Positions 52,477-61,092 of a DNA stretch of 64,000 nt are shown here, in pieces (the stretch's first letter is position 1; each line of letters starts with the position of its first letter). The stretch lies in NCBI RefSeq assembly GCF_004362395.1, contig NZ_SNWE01000004.1, positions 159,273 through 223,272 on the forward strand. The letters run 5' to 3'. Under the pieces are notes generated by a model. That model did no database searches and was not told where the DNA came from. It saw only the letters and a list, made by a program, of their open reading frames with translations. The DNA comes from Salegentibacter sp. 24 (lineage in GTDB: Bacteria > Bacteroidota > Bacteroidia > Flavobacteriales > Flavobacteriaceae). Position numbers and translations under genes: made by a program.

Positions 52477-53889
52477 ATGTGGCGGCTTTTATACCTTTTC
52501 CTGATTCTATGCAGTACGGTAGTAGCTCAAAACAAACCCTTGCTATTTAATGTAGATGATCTTCCTCAAACCTTAATGAGCAATCCCGGGGCTCAAATTA
52601 ATTTCACAGGCCATATCGGAATTCCATTTTTTTCTCAGATCCATATTTCAGCAGGTTCCACCGGCGCCAATCTCTATGATATTTTTGCAGAGGACTCTGG
52701 CGATATAAATGACCGAATTCAGGAAACTATGCGAAGTATGGATTCCAGGGATTATTTTTCGGTGAACCAGCAATTGGAAGTTATTTCTTTAGGCTGGAAA
52801 CTCGATAGGCGAAACTACCTATCTACCGGCATTTACCAGGAAATGGATCTATTCGCTTATTTTCCCAAGGATCCTGCTATACTTGTCAACGAGGGCAATA
52901 GCAATTATTTAAATGAACCTTTTTATTTCGATGATGTTTCCTTTACCGGGGAGATTGTGACGGTTTATCATTTAGGAATTAATCATAAATTTGATAAAAG
53001 GCTTACAGTAGGAGCAAGGGCGAAGCTTTATTCCGGGGTATTTAATGTGGAAAGTACCGGGAATACGGGAAGATTTACCACTTATACCACCCCTGAGGGT
53101 AGAAATGTATATAATCACGAGGTGGTGGACCTTAATGTTTTAGTGAATACTTCCGGTTTTGCACCCTTGAAGAAAGAAGCGAACATGACCGTAGAACAAG
53201 CAACAGCTGAATTATTAAGTAGGTCTTTTTTTGGTGGTAACGTGGGGTTCGGGTTGGATCTTGGACTTTCCTATATTCTTGATGAACAATTTATACTTTC
53301 TGGTTCTGTGCAGGATCTTGGGGTCGTTTTTCAACGTAAGGAAGTAGAGAATTACCGTTATTTTGGATCTTATGAAACCAGTGGTATAGAACCTCTTTTT
53401 CCAGATTTAGATGAGAATGATCAGGCTATTCCTTATTGGGATATTTTTGAAGACGAGGTAGACAGAAACCTCAGAGACAGAACCACAAGCGAATCTTATA
53501 CTACCTGGCGACCTGTAAAGGCAAATTTCGCTATGGAATATGGCTTCGGACCGGCATATCTGCCCTGCCACTACCTGAGTGAAAAAAAAGTAAGGTATAT
53601 GAATTTACTCGGAATGCAACTCAGTGGAGTAAAAAGACCCAAAGGCTTTGTATATACCTTTACCTCCTACTGGGACAGAAAAATTGATGAAAACCAACGA
53701 TTTAAACTTTCCTATTCTCTAGACGATTATTCTTTAACGAATATTGGTTTGATGTATACCAGAACTTTTAATAATTTTAATGTATATCTTGCAGTCAATA
53801 ATCTACTGGCTTACCCTAACCTGGCCAAAGCCCATAGCGCTTCAATTCAGTTAGGGATGCAGTTGGTTTTTAACGATAATAACAATTAA
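52477..53889 (+). CDS. DUF5723-like outer-membrane beta-barrel protein
   Basis: 470 residues with a signal peptide ending STVVAQNK. Amphipathic beta-strands throughout, aromatic-capped, with final strand SIQLGMQLVFNDNNN. Features such as QTLMSNPGAQINFTGHIGIPFFSQIHIS and NHKFDKRLTVGARAKLYSG match my memory of DUF5723 proteins, outer-membrane porin-like barrels of Bacteroidota with unknown cargo. It is the middle of a three-gene set. No TonB plug is present. Confidence 0.7.
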   Translation: MWRLLYLFLILCSTVVAQNKPLLFNVDDLPQTLMSNPGAQINFTGHIGIPFFSQIHISAGSTGANLYDIFAEDSGDINDRIQETMRSMDSRDYFSVNQQLEVISLGWKLDRRNYLSTGIYQEMDLFAYFPKDPAILVNEGNSNYLNEPFYFDDVSFTGEIVTVYHLGINHKFDKRLTVGARAKLYSGVFNVESTGNTGRFTTYTTPEGRNVYNHEVVDLNVLVNTSGFAPLKKEANMTVEQATAELLSRSFFGGNVGFGLDLGLSYILDEQFILSGSVQDLGVVFQRKEVENYRYFGSYETSGIEPLFPDLDENDQAIPYWDIFEDEVDRNLRDRTTSESYTTWRPVKANFAMEYGFGPAYLPCHYLSEKKVRYMNLLGMQLSGVKRPKGFVYTFTSYWDRKIDENQRFKLSYSLDDYSLTNIGLMYTRTFNNFNVYLAVNNLLAYPNLAKAHSASIQLGMQLVFNDNNN

Positions 53890-53977
53890 TCAGAACCAGT
53901 AGGTTAGGGTTTAACTCAGGCATTTTCCTGAGGAAGGATTAAACTTGATTTTTCAATTTTTGCTAAAATATCGATAC

Positions 53978-54814
53978 ATGAGAAAAATACTTTTTATACT
54001 ATTTATGATTTCGGGAACCTTCAATGTCTGTGCCCAGGAATTAAATGAATATAAATATGTAATCGTTCCTGAGGAGTTTGATTTCTCTAAGGAAGAAAAC
54101 CAATATCAATTAAATGCACTCACTAAATTCCTGTTTGAAAAGTTCGGGTTTGAAACCCTGATGAGACGGGAATTAAAACCACTTGATCTTCAGGGCAAGC
54201 CTTGTTTAGGTCTTACTACCAGTGTAAAAGATAATTCTGGTTTGTTTGTCACCAAATTGGTGGTCCAACTTGAAGATTGCAGCGGGAATATTGTTTTCCA
54301 AACCAAAGAGGGGAGAAGTAGGTTAAAGGATTTTAAAGAGGCTTATCACGAGGCTCTGCGGAATGCTTTTAGTGATATTCAGGATTTAAATTACCAATAT
54401 GAACCTGGGACAAGGGGAACTTCACCAGAAATGAATACTGAATTGGCCCAAACCAGGCCCAAAACTCAAGCGGTTGAAGCCTCCCAGGTTAGAAAAGCGA
54501 CAGCTGCTGAGACTGAGGTCCCTGCTGGGAAGCCTATGGTCGTTAAGACTTCGGCAAAAGAATTGGATTTTGAAAAAGAAGGTATCACCTATTTTCTGGA
54601 AAAATCTGAATCGGGCTATTCTTTTTTTCAGCAAAATTCCGAGGAACCCTTTGCGGTGTTGGCAAAATCTGGGGATAAAGACAGTTTCATCTATAAATCC
54701 CTTACGCATCAGGGCATCGCCTATTTTGATCAGGAAGGAAATTTGGTAGTTGAATATTTAGATGCGACAAATAAACCAGTGAGGCTGGTTTATATAGCTC
54801 GTGCCAATCAATAA
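53978..54814 (+). CDS. Hypothetical exported protein of the same cluster
   Basis: 278 residues from ATG 53978, which gives a signal peptide cleaved near CAQEL; the longer frame starts at a TTG. The N-terminal domain at about 20-130 (YKYVIVPEEFDFSKEENQYQ and FLFEKFGFETLMR) looks like an OMP-associated periplasmic fold. A Pro/Thr/Ala-rich linker at about 135-185 and a C-terminal beta domain follow. Function unknown. 88 bp after the DUF5723-like gene; the stop overlaps convergent rarA by 7 bp. Confidence 0.6.
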   Translation: MRKILFILFMISGTFNVCAQELNEYKYVIVPEEFDFSKEENQYQLNALTKFLFEKFGFETLMRRELKPLDLQGKPCLGLTTSVKDNSGLFVTKLVVQLEDCSGNIVFQTKEGRSRLKDFKEAYHEALRNAFSDIQDLNYQYEPGTRGTSPEMNTELAQTRPKTQAVEASQVRKATAAETEVPAGKPMVVKTSAKELDFEKEGITYFLEKSESGYSFFQQNSEEPFAVLAKSGDKDSFIYKSLTHQGIAYFDQEGNLVVEYLDATNKPVRLVYIARANQ

Positions 54815-56082
54815 TTGTATTTGGTTTTCCATCGTTTTTTTAGAAATTCCCGTTGCGCATTTTCCCGTGGATTATTGCCGGGATCATAAAATTTTGTGCT
54901 TTTTATTTCCTCGGGTAGAAATTCAGCTTCGACAAAATTATTTTCGTGGTTATGGGCGTATTTGTAATCTTTCCCGTAGCCGATATCTTTCATTAATTTC
55001 GTAGGGGCGTTTCGAATAGATAACGGAACCGATAAATTTCCGGTTTTCTTCACCGCACTCTGGGCCTGGTTAATTGCCATATAGGCCGCGTTGCTTTTTG
55101 GGGAAGTTGCCAGGTAGGTGACACACTGGCTAAGTACAATTCGGGCTTCTGGGTAGCCAATGGTAGTTACGGCCTGGAAAGTGCTATTTGCGATTACCAG
55201 GGCAGTCGGATTAGCATTTCCAATGTCTTCACTAGCCAGGATTAATAATCTCCTGGCTATGAATTTCACATCTTCACCTCCTTCAATCATTCTTGCAAGC
55301 CAGTAAACTGCAGCGTTGGGATCACTACCCCGAATAGATTTTATGAAAGCTGAAATTATATCGTAATGCTGTTCCCCGGTTTTGTCATATAGGACTGTAT
55401 TTTGCTGCACCCTGTTAAAGACAAGCTCATTGGTGATTTCGATATTTCCTTCAGAGGATGTGACTAATAGCTCAAAAATGTTCAGCAATTTTCGGGCATC
55501 CCCTCCACTTAACCTGAGTAGGGCTTCAGTTTCCTTTAATGTTATTTGTTTTGAAGCTATGATTTTATCCTCCCGCATTGCTCTTTCCAGAAGCGCCACC
55601 AGATCTTCTTTGCTAAAAGGATTAAGAATATATACCTGGCAACGGGATAATAGTGCAGAGATCACCTCAAAACTGGGATTTTCGGTAGTAGCGCCAATTA
55701 GGGTGACCCAGCCTTTTTCTACGGCTCCTAACAGGGAATCCTGCTGCGATTTACTAAACCGATGAATTTCATCAATGAATAAAATCGGATTTTTAGTGGT
55801 AAATAAGCCATCACTTTTTTTAGCTTTTTCAATCACTTCCCTAACATCCTTAACACCGCTGCTGATCGCGCTAAGAGTATAAAATGGCCTGTTTGAAGTT
55901 GTAGCGATAATATTGGCTAAAGTGGTTTTTCCAACTCCCGGAGGTCCCCAGAATATTATGGAAGGTATGATCCCTTGTTTTAGTTGTTGCCTCAAGGCTC
56001 CTTTTGGCCCAATAAGATGTTGCTGACTTAAATAATCATCTAAAGTTTGTGGTCGTAATCTTTCTGCTAAGGGTTTGCTCAT
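54808..56082 (-). CDS. rarA: Replication-associated recombination protein A
   Basis: 424-residue AAA+ ATPase (MgsA/RarA) related to clamp loaders, acting at stalled forks. N-terminal PLAERLRPQTLDDYLSQQHL, Walker A GPPGVGKTT, Walker B LFIDEIHRFSKSQQD, sensor 1 IGATTENPSFE and the C-terminal tetramerisation domain with EGGEDVKFIARRLLILA. Convergent with the preceding exported protein and divergent from the rhomboid gene. Confidence 0.96.
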   Translation of the reverse strand: MSKPLAERLRPQTLDDYLSQQHLIGPKGALRQQLKQGIIPSIIFWGPPGVGKTTLANIIATTSNRPFYTLSAISSGVKDVREVIEKAKKSDGLFTTKNPILFIDEIHRFSKSQQDSLLGAVEKGWVTLIGATTENPSFEVISALLSRCQVYILNPFSKEDLVALLERAMREDKIIASKQITLKETEALLRLSGGDARKLLNIFELLVTSSEGNIEITNELVFNRVQQNTVLYDKTGEQHYDIISAFIKSIRGSDPNAAVYWLARMIEGGEDVKFIARRLLILASEDIGNANPTALVIANSTFQAVTTIGYPEARIVLSQCVTYLATSPKSNAAYMAINQAQSAVKKTGNLSVPLSIRNAPTKLMKDIGYGKDYKYAHNHENNFVEAEFLPEEIKSTKFYDPGNNPRENAQREFLKKRWKTKYNY

Positions 56083-56167
56083 CTGACAAAATTAGTAATT
56101 TGGATAACACTTTGTCATCTATTAACAAATGGATTCTTTTTTGTAATATTAAATAAAACAAAATCTT

Positions 56168-56959
56168 TTGAAACAGTCGAGTCCATTTGTGTTTACTACT
56201 GGTGTTTTGGGCTATCCCATCCTTTTTGTGCTGCTTATATGGATAGTATTCTGGTTTGAGATTCGTTTTGGAATAAGTTTTAATGATTTTGGGGTGCGCC
56301 CGGGGGAGGTAAAAGGTTTACGGGGGATTATATTTTCACCATTCATCCATGGGGATATAAAACACCTTTTTAACAATACAATACCACTCTTTGTCCTTTC
56401 GATGGCCCTTTTCTATTTCTACCGAAAGATTAGCTGGCAGGTGCTTCTAATTGGTTTGGTGCTTACCGGAATTTTAACATGGAGTATAGGCCGGCCGGCA
56501 AACCATATTGGGGCCAGTGGAATTATTTATATGCTTGCTGCTTTTTTATTCTTTAAAGGTATTTTCTCCAAATACTATCGCCTGGTAGCGCTCTCACTGA
56601 TCGTTGTCTTTTTATATGGCGGAATGCTCTGGTATGTAACTCCAATTGATCCCGAAATTTCCTGGGAAGGTCATTTGTCTGGTTTAATTTCCGGTTTCGT
56701 TTTGTCTTTGATCTATAGAAAAAATAGTATTCCTGCCCCAAAATATGAATGGGAGAAACCTGAATATAAAGTGGAGGAAGATTTATTTATGCAGCATTTT
56801 GATGAAGATGGAAATTTCATCGAAAGACGTTTTGAAATAAAGGAAGAGGAAGAAGATCTGCAGTCTTCTTTTTCTGAGCAGAACCCTTTAAATGAGGAAG
56901 AACAGACTAATATCACTTATAGGTATATCTATAAAGAGTCAAAAGATCGAAAAAAGTAA
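56168..56959 (+). CDS. Rhomboid-family intramembrane serine protease
   Basis: 263 residues with six membrane helices. Catalytic Ser in NHIGASGIIYM and His in EGHLSGLISG; the HLFNN loop follows FIHGDIKH. The start is a TTG at 56168 with no nearby ATG. A roughly 75-residue acidic cytosolic tail (EKPEYKVEEDLFMQHFDEDGNF onward, many Glu) is longer than in minimal rhomboids. Substrate unknown. Stop-to-stop convergent with rlmB, 10 bp apart. Confidence 0.85.
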   Translation: MKQSSPFVFTTGVLGYPILFVLLIWIVFWFEIRFGISFNDFGVRPGEVKGLRGIIFSPFIHGDIKHLFNNTIPLFVLSMALFYFYRKISWQVLLIGLVLTGILTWSIGRPANHIGASGIIYMLAAFLFFKGIFSKYYRLVALSLIVVFLYGGMLWYVTPIDPEISWEGHLSGLISGFVLSLIYRKNSIPAPKYEWEKPEYKVEEDLFMQHFDEDGNFIERRFEIKEEEEDLQSSFSEQNPLNEEEQTNITYRYIYKESKDRKK

Positions 56960-56969
56960 ACTGCTAAAT

Positions 56970-57722
56970 TTATTTTTTTTCAGATTGTAGACTTCTTTGT
57001 CTTATGGCTTCATATAAAAACACTCCGCAGGCTACTGAAACATTTAATGATTCAATCTTGCCAAACATAGGGAGTTTTGCTTTTTTATCTACGCTTTTCA
57101 GAACTGAATTGGAAACTCCTTTGGCCTCATTTCCCATTATAATGGCAGAAGGCTTATCGAATTCAACATCATAGATGTTGTCATCTGTTTTTTCGGTGGC
57201 CGCTACAATTTGTACCCCGGAAGACTGTAAATAAAAAACAGCATCTTTTATGTGATTTACTTTGACAATGGGAAGATTGAAAACTCCGCCGGCCGAAGTT
57301 TTAACAGTATCCGCATTGATTGGGGCCCCTCCTTTTTCTGGAATAATTATGGCATCGACTCCGGTACATTCCGCAGTTCGAATGATAGCTCCAAAGTTTC
57401 GAACATCGGTGATCTGATCCAGTAAAAGGAAGAGTGGATTAGCTTTTTCTGTAAGGATCTTCTCTATTGTTTCATCAAGGTTGCCAAATTTAATTGGTGA
57501 AATTGTAGCTACAACACCCTGGTGGTTTCCTTTGGAAAGTTTATTGAGTTTTTCAACAGGAACAAAAGAAATATTGTAATCCCCTTTTTGTACCAAATGG
57601 TTTAATTCCTGGAAAAGAGGTCCTGCAAGGCCTTTTTGTATATATACCTTATCTATACTCTTTCCACCCTGGATAGCTTCGATAACAGCTCTGATTCCAA
57701 AAATACGTGTAGTTTCTTCCAT
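56970..57722 (-). CDS. rlmB: 23S rRNA (guanosine-2'-O-)-methyltransferase RlmB
   Basis: 250-residue SpoU-family knotted methyltransferase that modifies G2251 of 23S rRNA. N-terminal substrate-binding domain (FGIRAVIEAIQGGKSIDKVY) and SPOUT motifs: DQITDVRNFGAIIRTAECTG, IIMGNEAKGVS and SLNVSVACGVFLYEA. Last core gene before the IS island. The ATG is at 57722, and nothing convincing lies in the 800 bp upstream. Confidence 0.95.
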   Translation of the reverse strand: MEETTRIFGIRAVIEAIQGGKSIDKVYIQKGLAGPLFQELNHLVQKGDYNISFVPVEKLNKLSKGNHQGVVATISPIKFGNLDETIEKILTEKANPLFLLLDQITDVRNFGAIIRTAECTGVDAIIIPEKGGAPINADTVKTSAGGVFNLPIVKVNHIKDAVFYLQSSGVQIVAATEKTDDNIYDVEFDKPSAIIMGNEAKGVSNSVLKSVDKKAKLPMFGKIESLNVSVACGVFLYEAIRQRSLQSEKK

Positions 57723-58523
57723 AGCGCAAAGGTAGGTTTTGTTTTTAAAAATTTAAGATTTCTATAAATAGATTGTCTAAATATAATTTTAATAGATTTT
57801 TATATGCTTCCTACACCTCGCATCATAACCATGGGACAACGAAAGTTCTTTTTCGGGCTTAAATTTATTTTTCAAAAACATTTATATCCAAATAAATAAA
57901 AATTATGAAGAATTTACTGATGGTCAAGCGAGATTAAATCTTTTTTCGATAGATATCAGTTATAGTACAATTATTCGAAAACTAAAAAATATTATCCTAG
58001 CAGGGACACTCTAAACACAGCAGCTATGGGAATTTAATTACCATTCTTTTCTTTTAACCTATTATTTTCAAAAAGGTATTTAGAAGTCTAATTTGATGGA
58101 ACAAATAATTAAATTACGCTGTTGTTTGATTTCCTAGAAGGAATTTTGGTAAGTAAGATCTTATTGATAATTGTTGTGAAAAGTCAACGGACATAAATTT
58201 AAAAGTGGATCAACATTTTTCGGGAAGAACCAAATTTAAAAGTAAATAATCAATGGTTATTATACTAAAGGTTGAATGCGAAAAATAATGAATTTTGCCG
58301 GATACAAAAGGATTAATCAAAACCTCCAAGCTGGTTAGAAAACATCGCTAGATAAAGATGGAATAAGAAATAAAAAGGGAGGACAACGGAAATCCATGAA
58401 ATCACTATTTCCAAATCAGAGATTAACTATTGTAAACTGTAATTGACGAGAAATGTTATCCGATTATATATAAAAATTAGGAGGCTGTCGTCTTTGACTG
58501 CCTCCTAAATAAGTAAGTAAAGA
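57723..58523. other. Gene-free A+T-rich gap at island border
   Basis: About 800 bp without a coding frame of useful length. A short open stretch at 57898-58011 could encode EEFTDGQARLNLF and SYSTIIRKL, which weakly recalls the HTH of IS256-like variant transposases. I cannot extend this similarity further down, so a decayed IS is only a possibility. The M57 terminator lies at 58479. Confidence 0.4.
58479..58506 (-). terminator. Intrinsic terminator of the M57-like peptidase gene
   Basis: AGGAGGC-T-GTC pairs with GAC-T-GCCTCCT through one T/T mismatch. On the minus strand it is followed by an A+T-rich run (AATTTTTAT). It lies just beyond the stop at 58524. Confidence 0.75.
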
Positions 58524-59600
58524 TCAAACTTCTCTTGGAGGTTTAATCCCGCCGTCACTATTTCGAACAAAATAAGTGGCTGAATAATTAACCCCATTAA
58601 TACTAACAGTGACTTTCAAATATAGATCTTTATTTAAAGGTAAATTACTAGTAATAGATTCTGTTGAATTAAAGGAATTTACATAATTTTCGCCATCATA
58701 ACTATATTTCCAATTAAAGGTAGTTGGTGTAGGAGCATTTTGAACGTTGGCTGTCCAAGTATAGGAGCCGCTATTATTCCCGGATGAAGGACCTGAGATG
58801 TAAACATACGTTTGAGGTAGAGGAAACAAAATTTCTAAGGCGGTTATATCACCAGGGCTAAATGACCAGTCTAATGTACAAGCTATACCCTCATTCATGA
58901 TTGATAAAGGGTCACTTTCATTTGTTCCAGGAATCAAAACGGAATCATCGCCAGTGATATTTGTATGATGCAGACCTACAGTGTGTCCAATTTCGTGTTG
59001 TACATTGGAAATTCTCATAGCCTGAGTTACTGGCTGAGGGTTGTCACAAGATGCCGAAAATGGACTAAAGTTTGGATTAATCCATATTTTATTACCTGGC
59101 AAGCCATTTACTGTGGGTGGTAATGCACTACCGAATGTATTCAAACCTAGTTCACGGCCATCATCAAAATCATAAATTATTGTAACATGGGCGTCTGAGG
59201 AATTGATGACTCTATTTAAAATTAAATTGGTTTCAACATTGTTCCATCTTGTGATAGCTTCCTCTACTGCATTTTCCCAATTAGAATCCATTCCCTCATC
59301 AATGAAGATATTTATAGATGTTAAGGTGGTTAAGTATTCTGTACGCCTTTGTTTTACTACATTATCATTTGGGTCGAAATATTCATTCTTTTTTAAGAAA
59401 ATTATATCCTCCTCTACTATAAAATAATTCTCGAATTCTCTTATGCTTTTTTTATTAAAACCATATTTTAAAAGTTCCTTAAATAAAGGATGTTCTTGAT
59501 TCTTGATTTCTTTTGAGATGGATTCATTAGTGGTATCAACTTGGTCTTGGCTACAAGCTAAGAAAGTCAGAATAATGATAAGTTGTAATAATTTTTTCAT
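58524..59600 (-). CDS. HEIGH-type (M57-like) secreted metallopeptidase lipoprotein
   Basis: 358 residues from ATG 59600, which gives lipobox LACS; the longer frame starts at a TTG. The zinc motif HEIGHTVGLHHTN with a downstream SIMNEG Met-turn identifies a metzincin-like M57 peptidase, a family known from myxobacterial and flavobacterial secreted proteases. A preceding domain (about 30-110) may be an inhibitory pro-region. The last about 95 residues look like an Ig/FN3-type domain (SGSYTWTANVQNAPTPTTF). No type IX sorting tail is seen. An IS lies 67 bp upstream, and the 5' end overlaps the read-through tail of the transposase in another frame. Confidence 0.82.
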   Translation of the reverse strand: MKKLLQLIIILTFLACSQDQVDTTNESISKEIKNQEHPLFKELLKYGFNKKSIREFENYFIVEEDIIFLKKNEYFDPNDNVVKQRRTEYLTTLTSINIFIDEGMDSNWENAVEEAITRWNNVETNLILNRVINSSDAHVTIIYDFDDGRELGLNTFGSALPPTVNGLPGNKIWINPNFSPFSASCDNPQPVTQAMRISNVQHEIGHTVGLHHTNITGDDSVLIPGTNESDPLSIMNEGIACTLDWSFSPGDITALEILFPLPQTYVYISGPSSGNNSGSYTWTANVQNAPTPTTFNWKYSYDGENYVNSFNSTESITSNLPLNKDLYLKVTVSINGVNYSATYFVRNSDGGIKPPREV

Positions 59601-60681
59601 AAGATATAATTTTAATAAATATATAAAAAATGGATGAAAGACAAAAATAATCGATGAAATGAACAAGGATCAAGCGCAATTGTTGTGTTAAGGCAAAAAT
59701 TGTGGTTAATCTATATAGAAAGAATTCAACATTTTTCACTCCTCTAAACTGAGCCCTAAACGCTTTTATCTTTGCATTAAAAGATTCTGCTGAAGCGTTG
59801 GTACTTCTATTGATAAAGTAATTGAGAATAGACCTATAGTTAAGAGTAATGGTGTTAGCTATGGTATTAAAAGCCTTAAACCCCGTATCCTCCACATCCT
59901 TGTACCAGTGAGCTAGTTTTGTGTAAGCCCCTTCTTTTGATTTAGCATGGTTAAATATATTTCTAAGTCTTTGTGTAAGCTTAAAGGCCAACTTTATATC
60001 CGGGTATTGCTCGAAGAGTATTTTGCTGCGTTCCTGCTGGTTCTCTGTCCAATTTGAAGGTGCTTTATAGAGCAGGTACCGGCTACGCGCTAATAATTGT
60101 TTTCTGGTATCCCCATTTGCAAAGATTTCTGGACTAAAACTTTTCTGTTTTAACCTGGCTTGTTTGATTTGTTCGTTCTCCAGATCTATAGCTTCCCATC
60201 GATGCTTGATCCTAATATCCTGCAGGGCTTCAAAGGCAAGTTTTTGCACATGGAAACGGTCGGTAACCTGTACGGCCTTAGGGAAGCATTTCCTGGCAAT
60301 GGTTTTCATGGAATTGGCCATATCTAGGGTGATCTCCTTGACTCGTGCTCGTTTTGAAGCGGGTATTTTAAGCAGTTGTTCTATAATGGGTTCTACCTTG
60401 GTTCCCGAGAAAATAGCTACGATACTGCCCTTTTTACCCTTAGCTTTTTTATTGGTAATAATGGTGTAAAGTTCCCCTTTGGAGAGTGCAGTCTCATCTA
60501 TAGAGAGCTTTGAGCTGATGTTCTTAGGGAAGATGAGCCATTCTTTGGAATGGGATTTTTGATCCCACTCTTTAAAATCGCTTAAATAATCTTTATACTG
60601 GCGCTGGAGCTTCTTTCCGTTTACCCCGTAAAATGCACCGATGGTATGACAGTCAGAGGCTTTAGTACTGACTAAGTACTT
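59551..60681 (-). CDS. ISL3/ISAon1-type transposase, catalytic frame
   Basis: The DDE transposase frame is open from 60681; no start codon fits before the conserved domain, so it needs frameshifting or reinitiation from the upstream frame. Catalytic residues are visible as SIDETALSKG (Asp 1), EITLDMANSMK (Asp 2) and SAESFNAKIKAFRAQFRG (Glu). Between them are DRFHVQK and the helical Glu/Arg-rich part typical of ISL3. There is no stop before the IS end at 59667: the frame runs about 38 codons into flanking DNA and stops at 59551, inside the M57 gene start in another frame. Confidence 0.85.
   Translation of the reverse strand, partial: KYLVSTKASDCHTIGAFYGVNGKKLQRQYKDYLSDFKEWDQKSHSKEWLIFPKNISSKLSIDETALSKGELYTIITNKKAKGKKGSIVAIFSGTKVEPIIEQLLKIPASKRARVKEITLDMANSMKTIARKCFPKAVQVTDRFHVQKLAFEALQDIRIKHRWEAIDLENEQIKQARLKQKSFSPEIFANGDTRKQLLARSRYLLYKAPSNWTENQQERSKILFEQYPDIKLAFKLTQRLRNIFNHAKSKEGAYTKLAHWYKDVEDTGFKAFNTIANTITLNYRSILNYFINRSTNASAESFNAKIKAFRAQFRGVKNVEFFLYRLTTIFALTQQLRLILVHFIDYFCLSSIFYIFIKIISYEKIITTYHYSDFLSL
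59642..59673 (-). promoter_or_regulatory. Candidate hybrid promoter made by the IS end
   Basis: On the minus strand TATTTTTG (59642-59649), an exact -7 box, belongs to the native upstream region of the peptidase. A TTG at 59671-59673 belongs to the IS terminus, with 21 bp between them, inside the 17-23 bp range. The TTG carried by the target duplication gives only 14 bp. Hence the IS could supply the -33 part. Confidence 0.45.
59659..59666. repeat. Left 8-bp target-site duplication
   Basis: ATGAACAA immediately outside the IS terminus GGATCA; the same 8 bases occur at 61085-61092. Eight base pairs is the known duplication length for ISL3-family elements. Confidence 0.93.
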
Positions 60682-61084
60682 TTAAAAAAGCAGCAAACTC
60701 GACGGTCATTCGGGTTCCCTGTGCTACTAAGTTCCAGTCACGCTGCATAACTTTTTTGTTCTGTTTATCCAGCCAGCGACGGCGTTTTATATGCAGGAAT
60801 ACCTTTTTTCCACGTACAGGAAAATCCTGAATTGTTATTTCCTTATGGAACCCGTGTGCTATGACCTGGTTTGAAGAAAACTCTTTAGGAATATCCGGCT
60901 TCTCTTCAAAATGCAGGTGTAGTAGATCTCCCTCTGATTGATGTCCGGTAAGATCAAAATGGGTGATTAATAATTCTGGTAATAATATCTTGAGTAGGTC
61001 TATATATGGATCCAATGCTTCCTGTTTTAGAAAACAAAAATCAAACTATTATTTCAATTCACACACAACTTTTGAGAATGATCC
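59667..61084 (-). mobile_element. Complete ISL3-family element (ISAon1-type), 1418 bp
   Basis: Terminal inverted repeats: GGATCAAGCGCAATTGTTGT at the 59667 end, and on the minus strand from 61084 GGATCATTCTCAAAAGTTGT; 15 of the first 20 positions agree. Flanked by perfect ATGAACAA duplications. Carries two overlapping minus-strand frames for the transposase. Because both ends and the duplication are undamaged, insertion looks recent. Confidence 0.93.
60662..61015 (-). CDS. ISAon1-type transposase N-terminal region
   Basis: 117 residues, opening MDPYIDLLKILLPELLI and including LHIKRRRWLDKQNKKVMQRD, a DNA-binding-like basic part. This is the N-terminal partner frame of ISAon1-type ISL3 transposases. 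It ends at 60662 and overlaps the catalytic frame by about 20 nt in the +1 register. The overlap contains T6A4 on the coding strand. Confidence 0.85.
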   Translation of the reverse strand: MDPYIDLLKILLPELLITHFDLTGHQSEGDLLHLHFEEKPDIPKEFSSNQVIAHGFHKEITIQDFPVRGKKVFLHIKRRRWLDKQNKKVMQRDWNLVAQGTRMTVEFAAFLKVLSQY

Positions 61085-61092
61085 ATGAACAA
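61085..61092. repeat. Right 8-bp target-site duplication
   Basis: ATGAACAA, identical to 59659-59666, directly after the TGATCC end of the ISL3 element. Confidence 0.93.

Noticed and set aside
60662..60691. Classic -1 frameshift heptamer T-TTA-AAA in the ISAon1 N-terminal frame
   Set aside because: The -1 frame reaches TAG after two codons and does not enter the catalytic frame, which lies in the +1 register.
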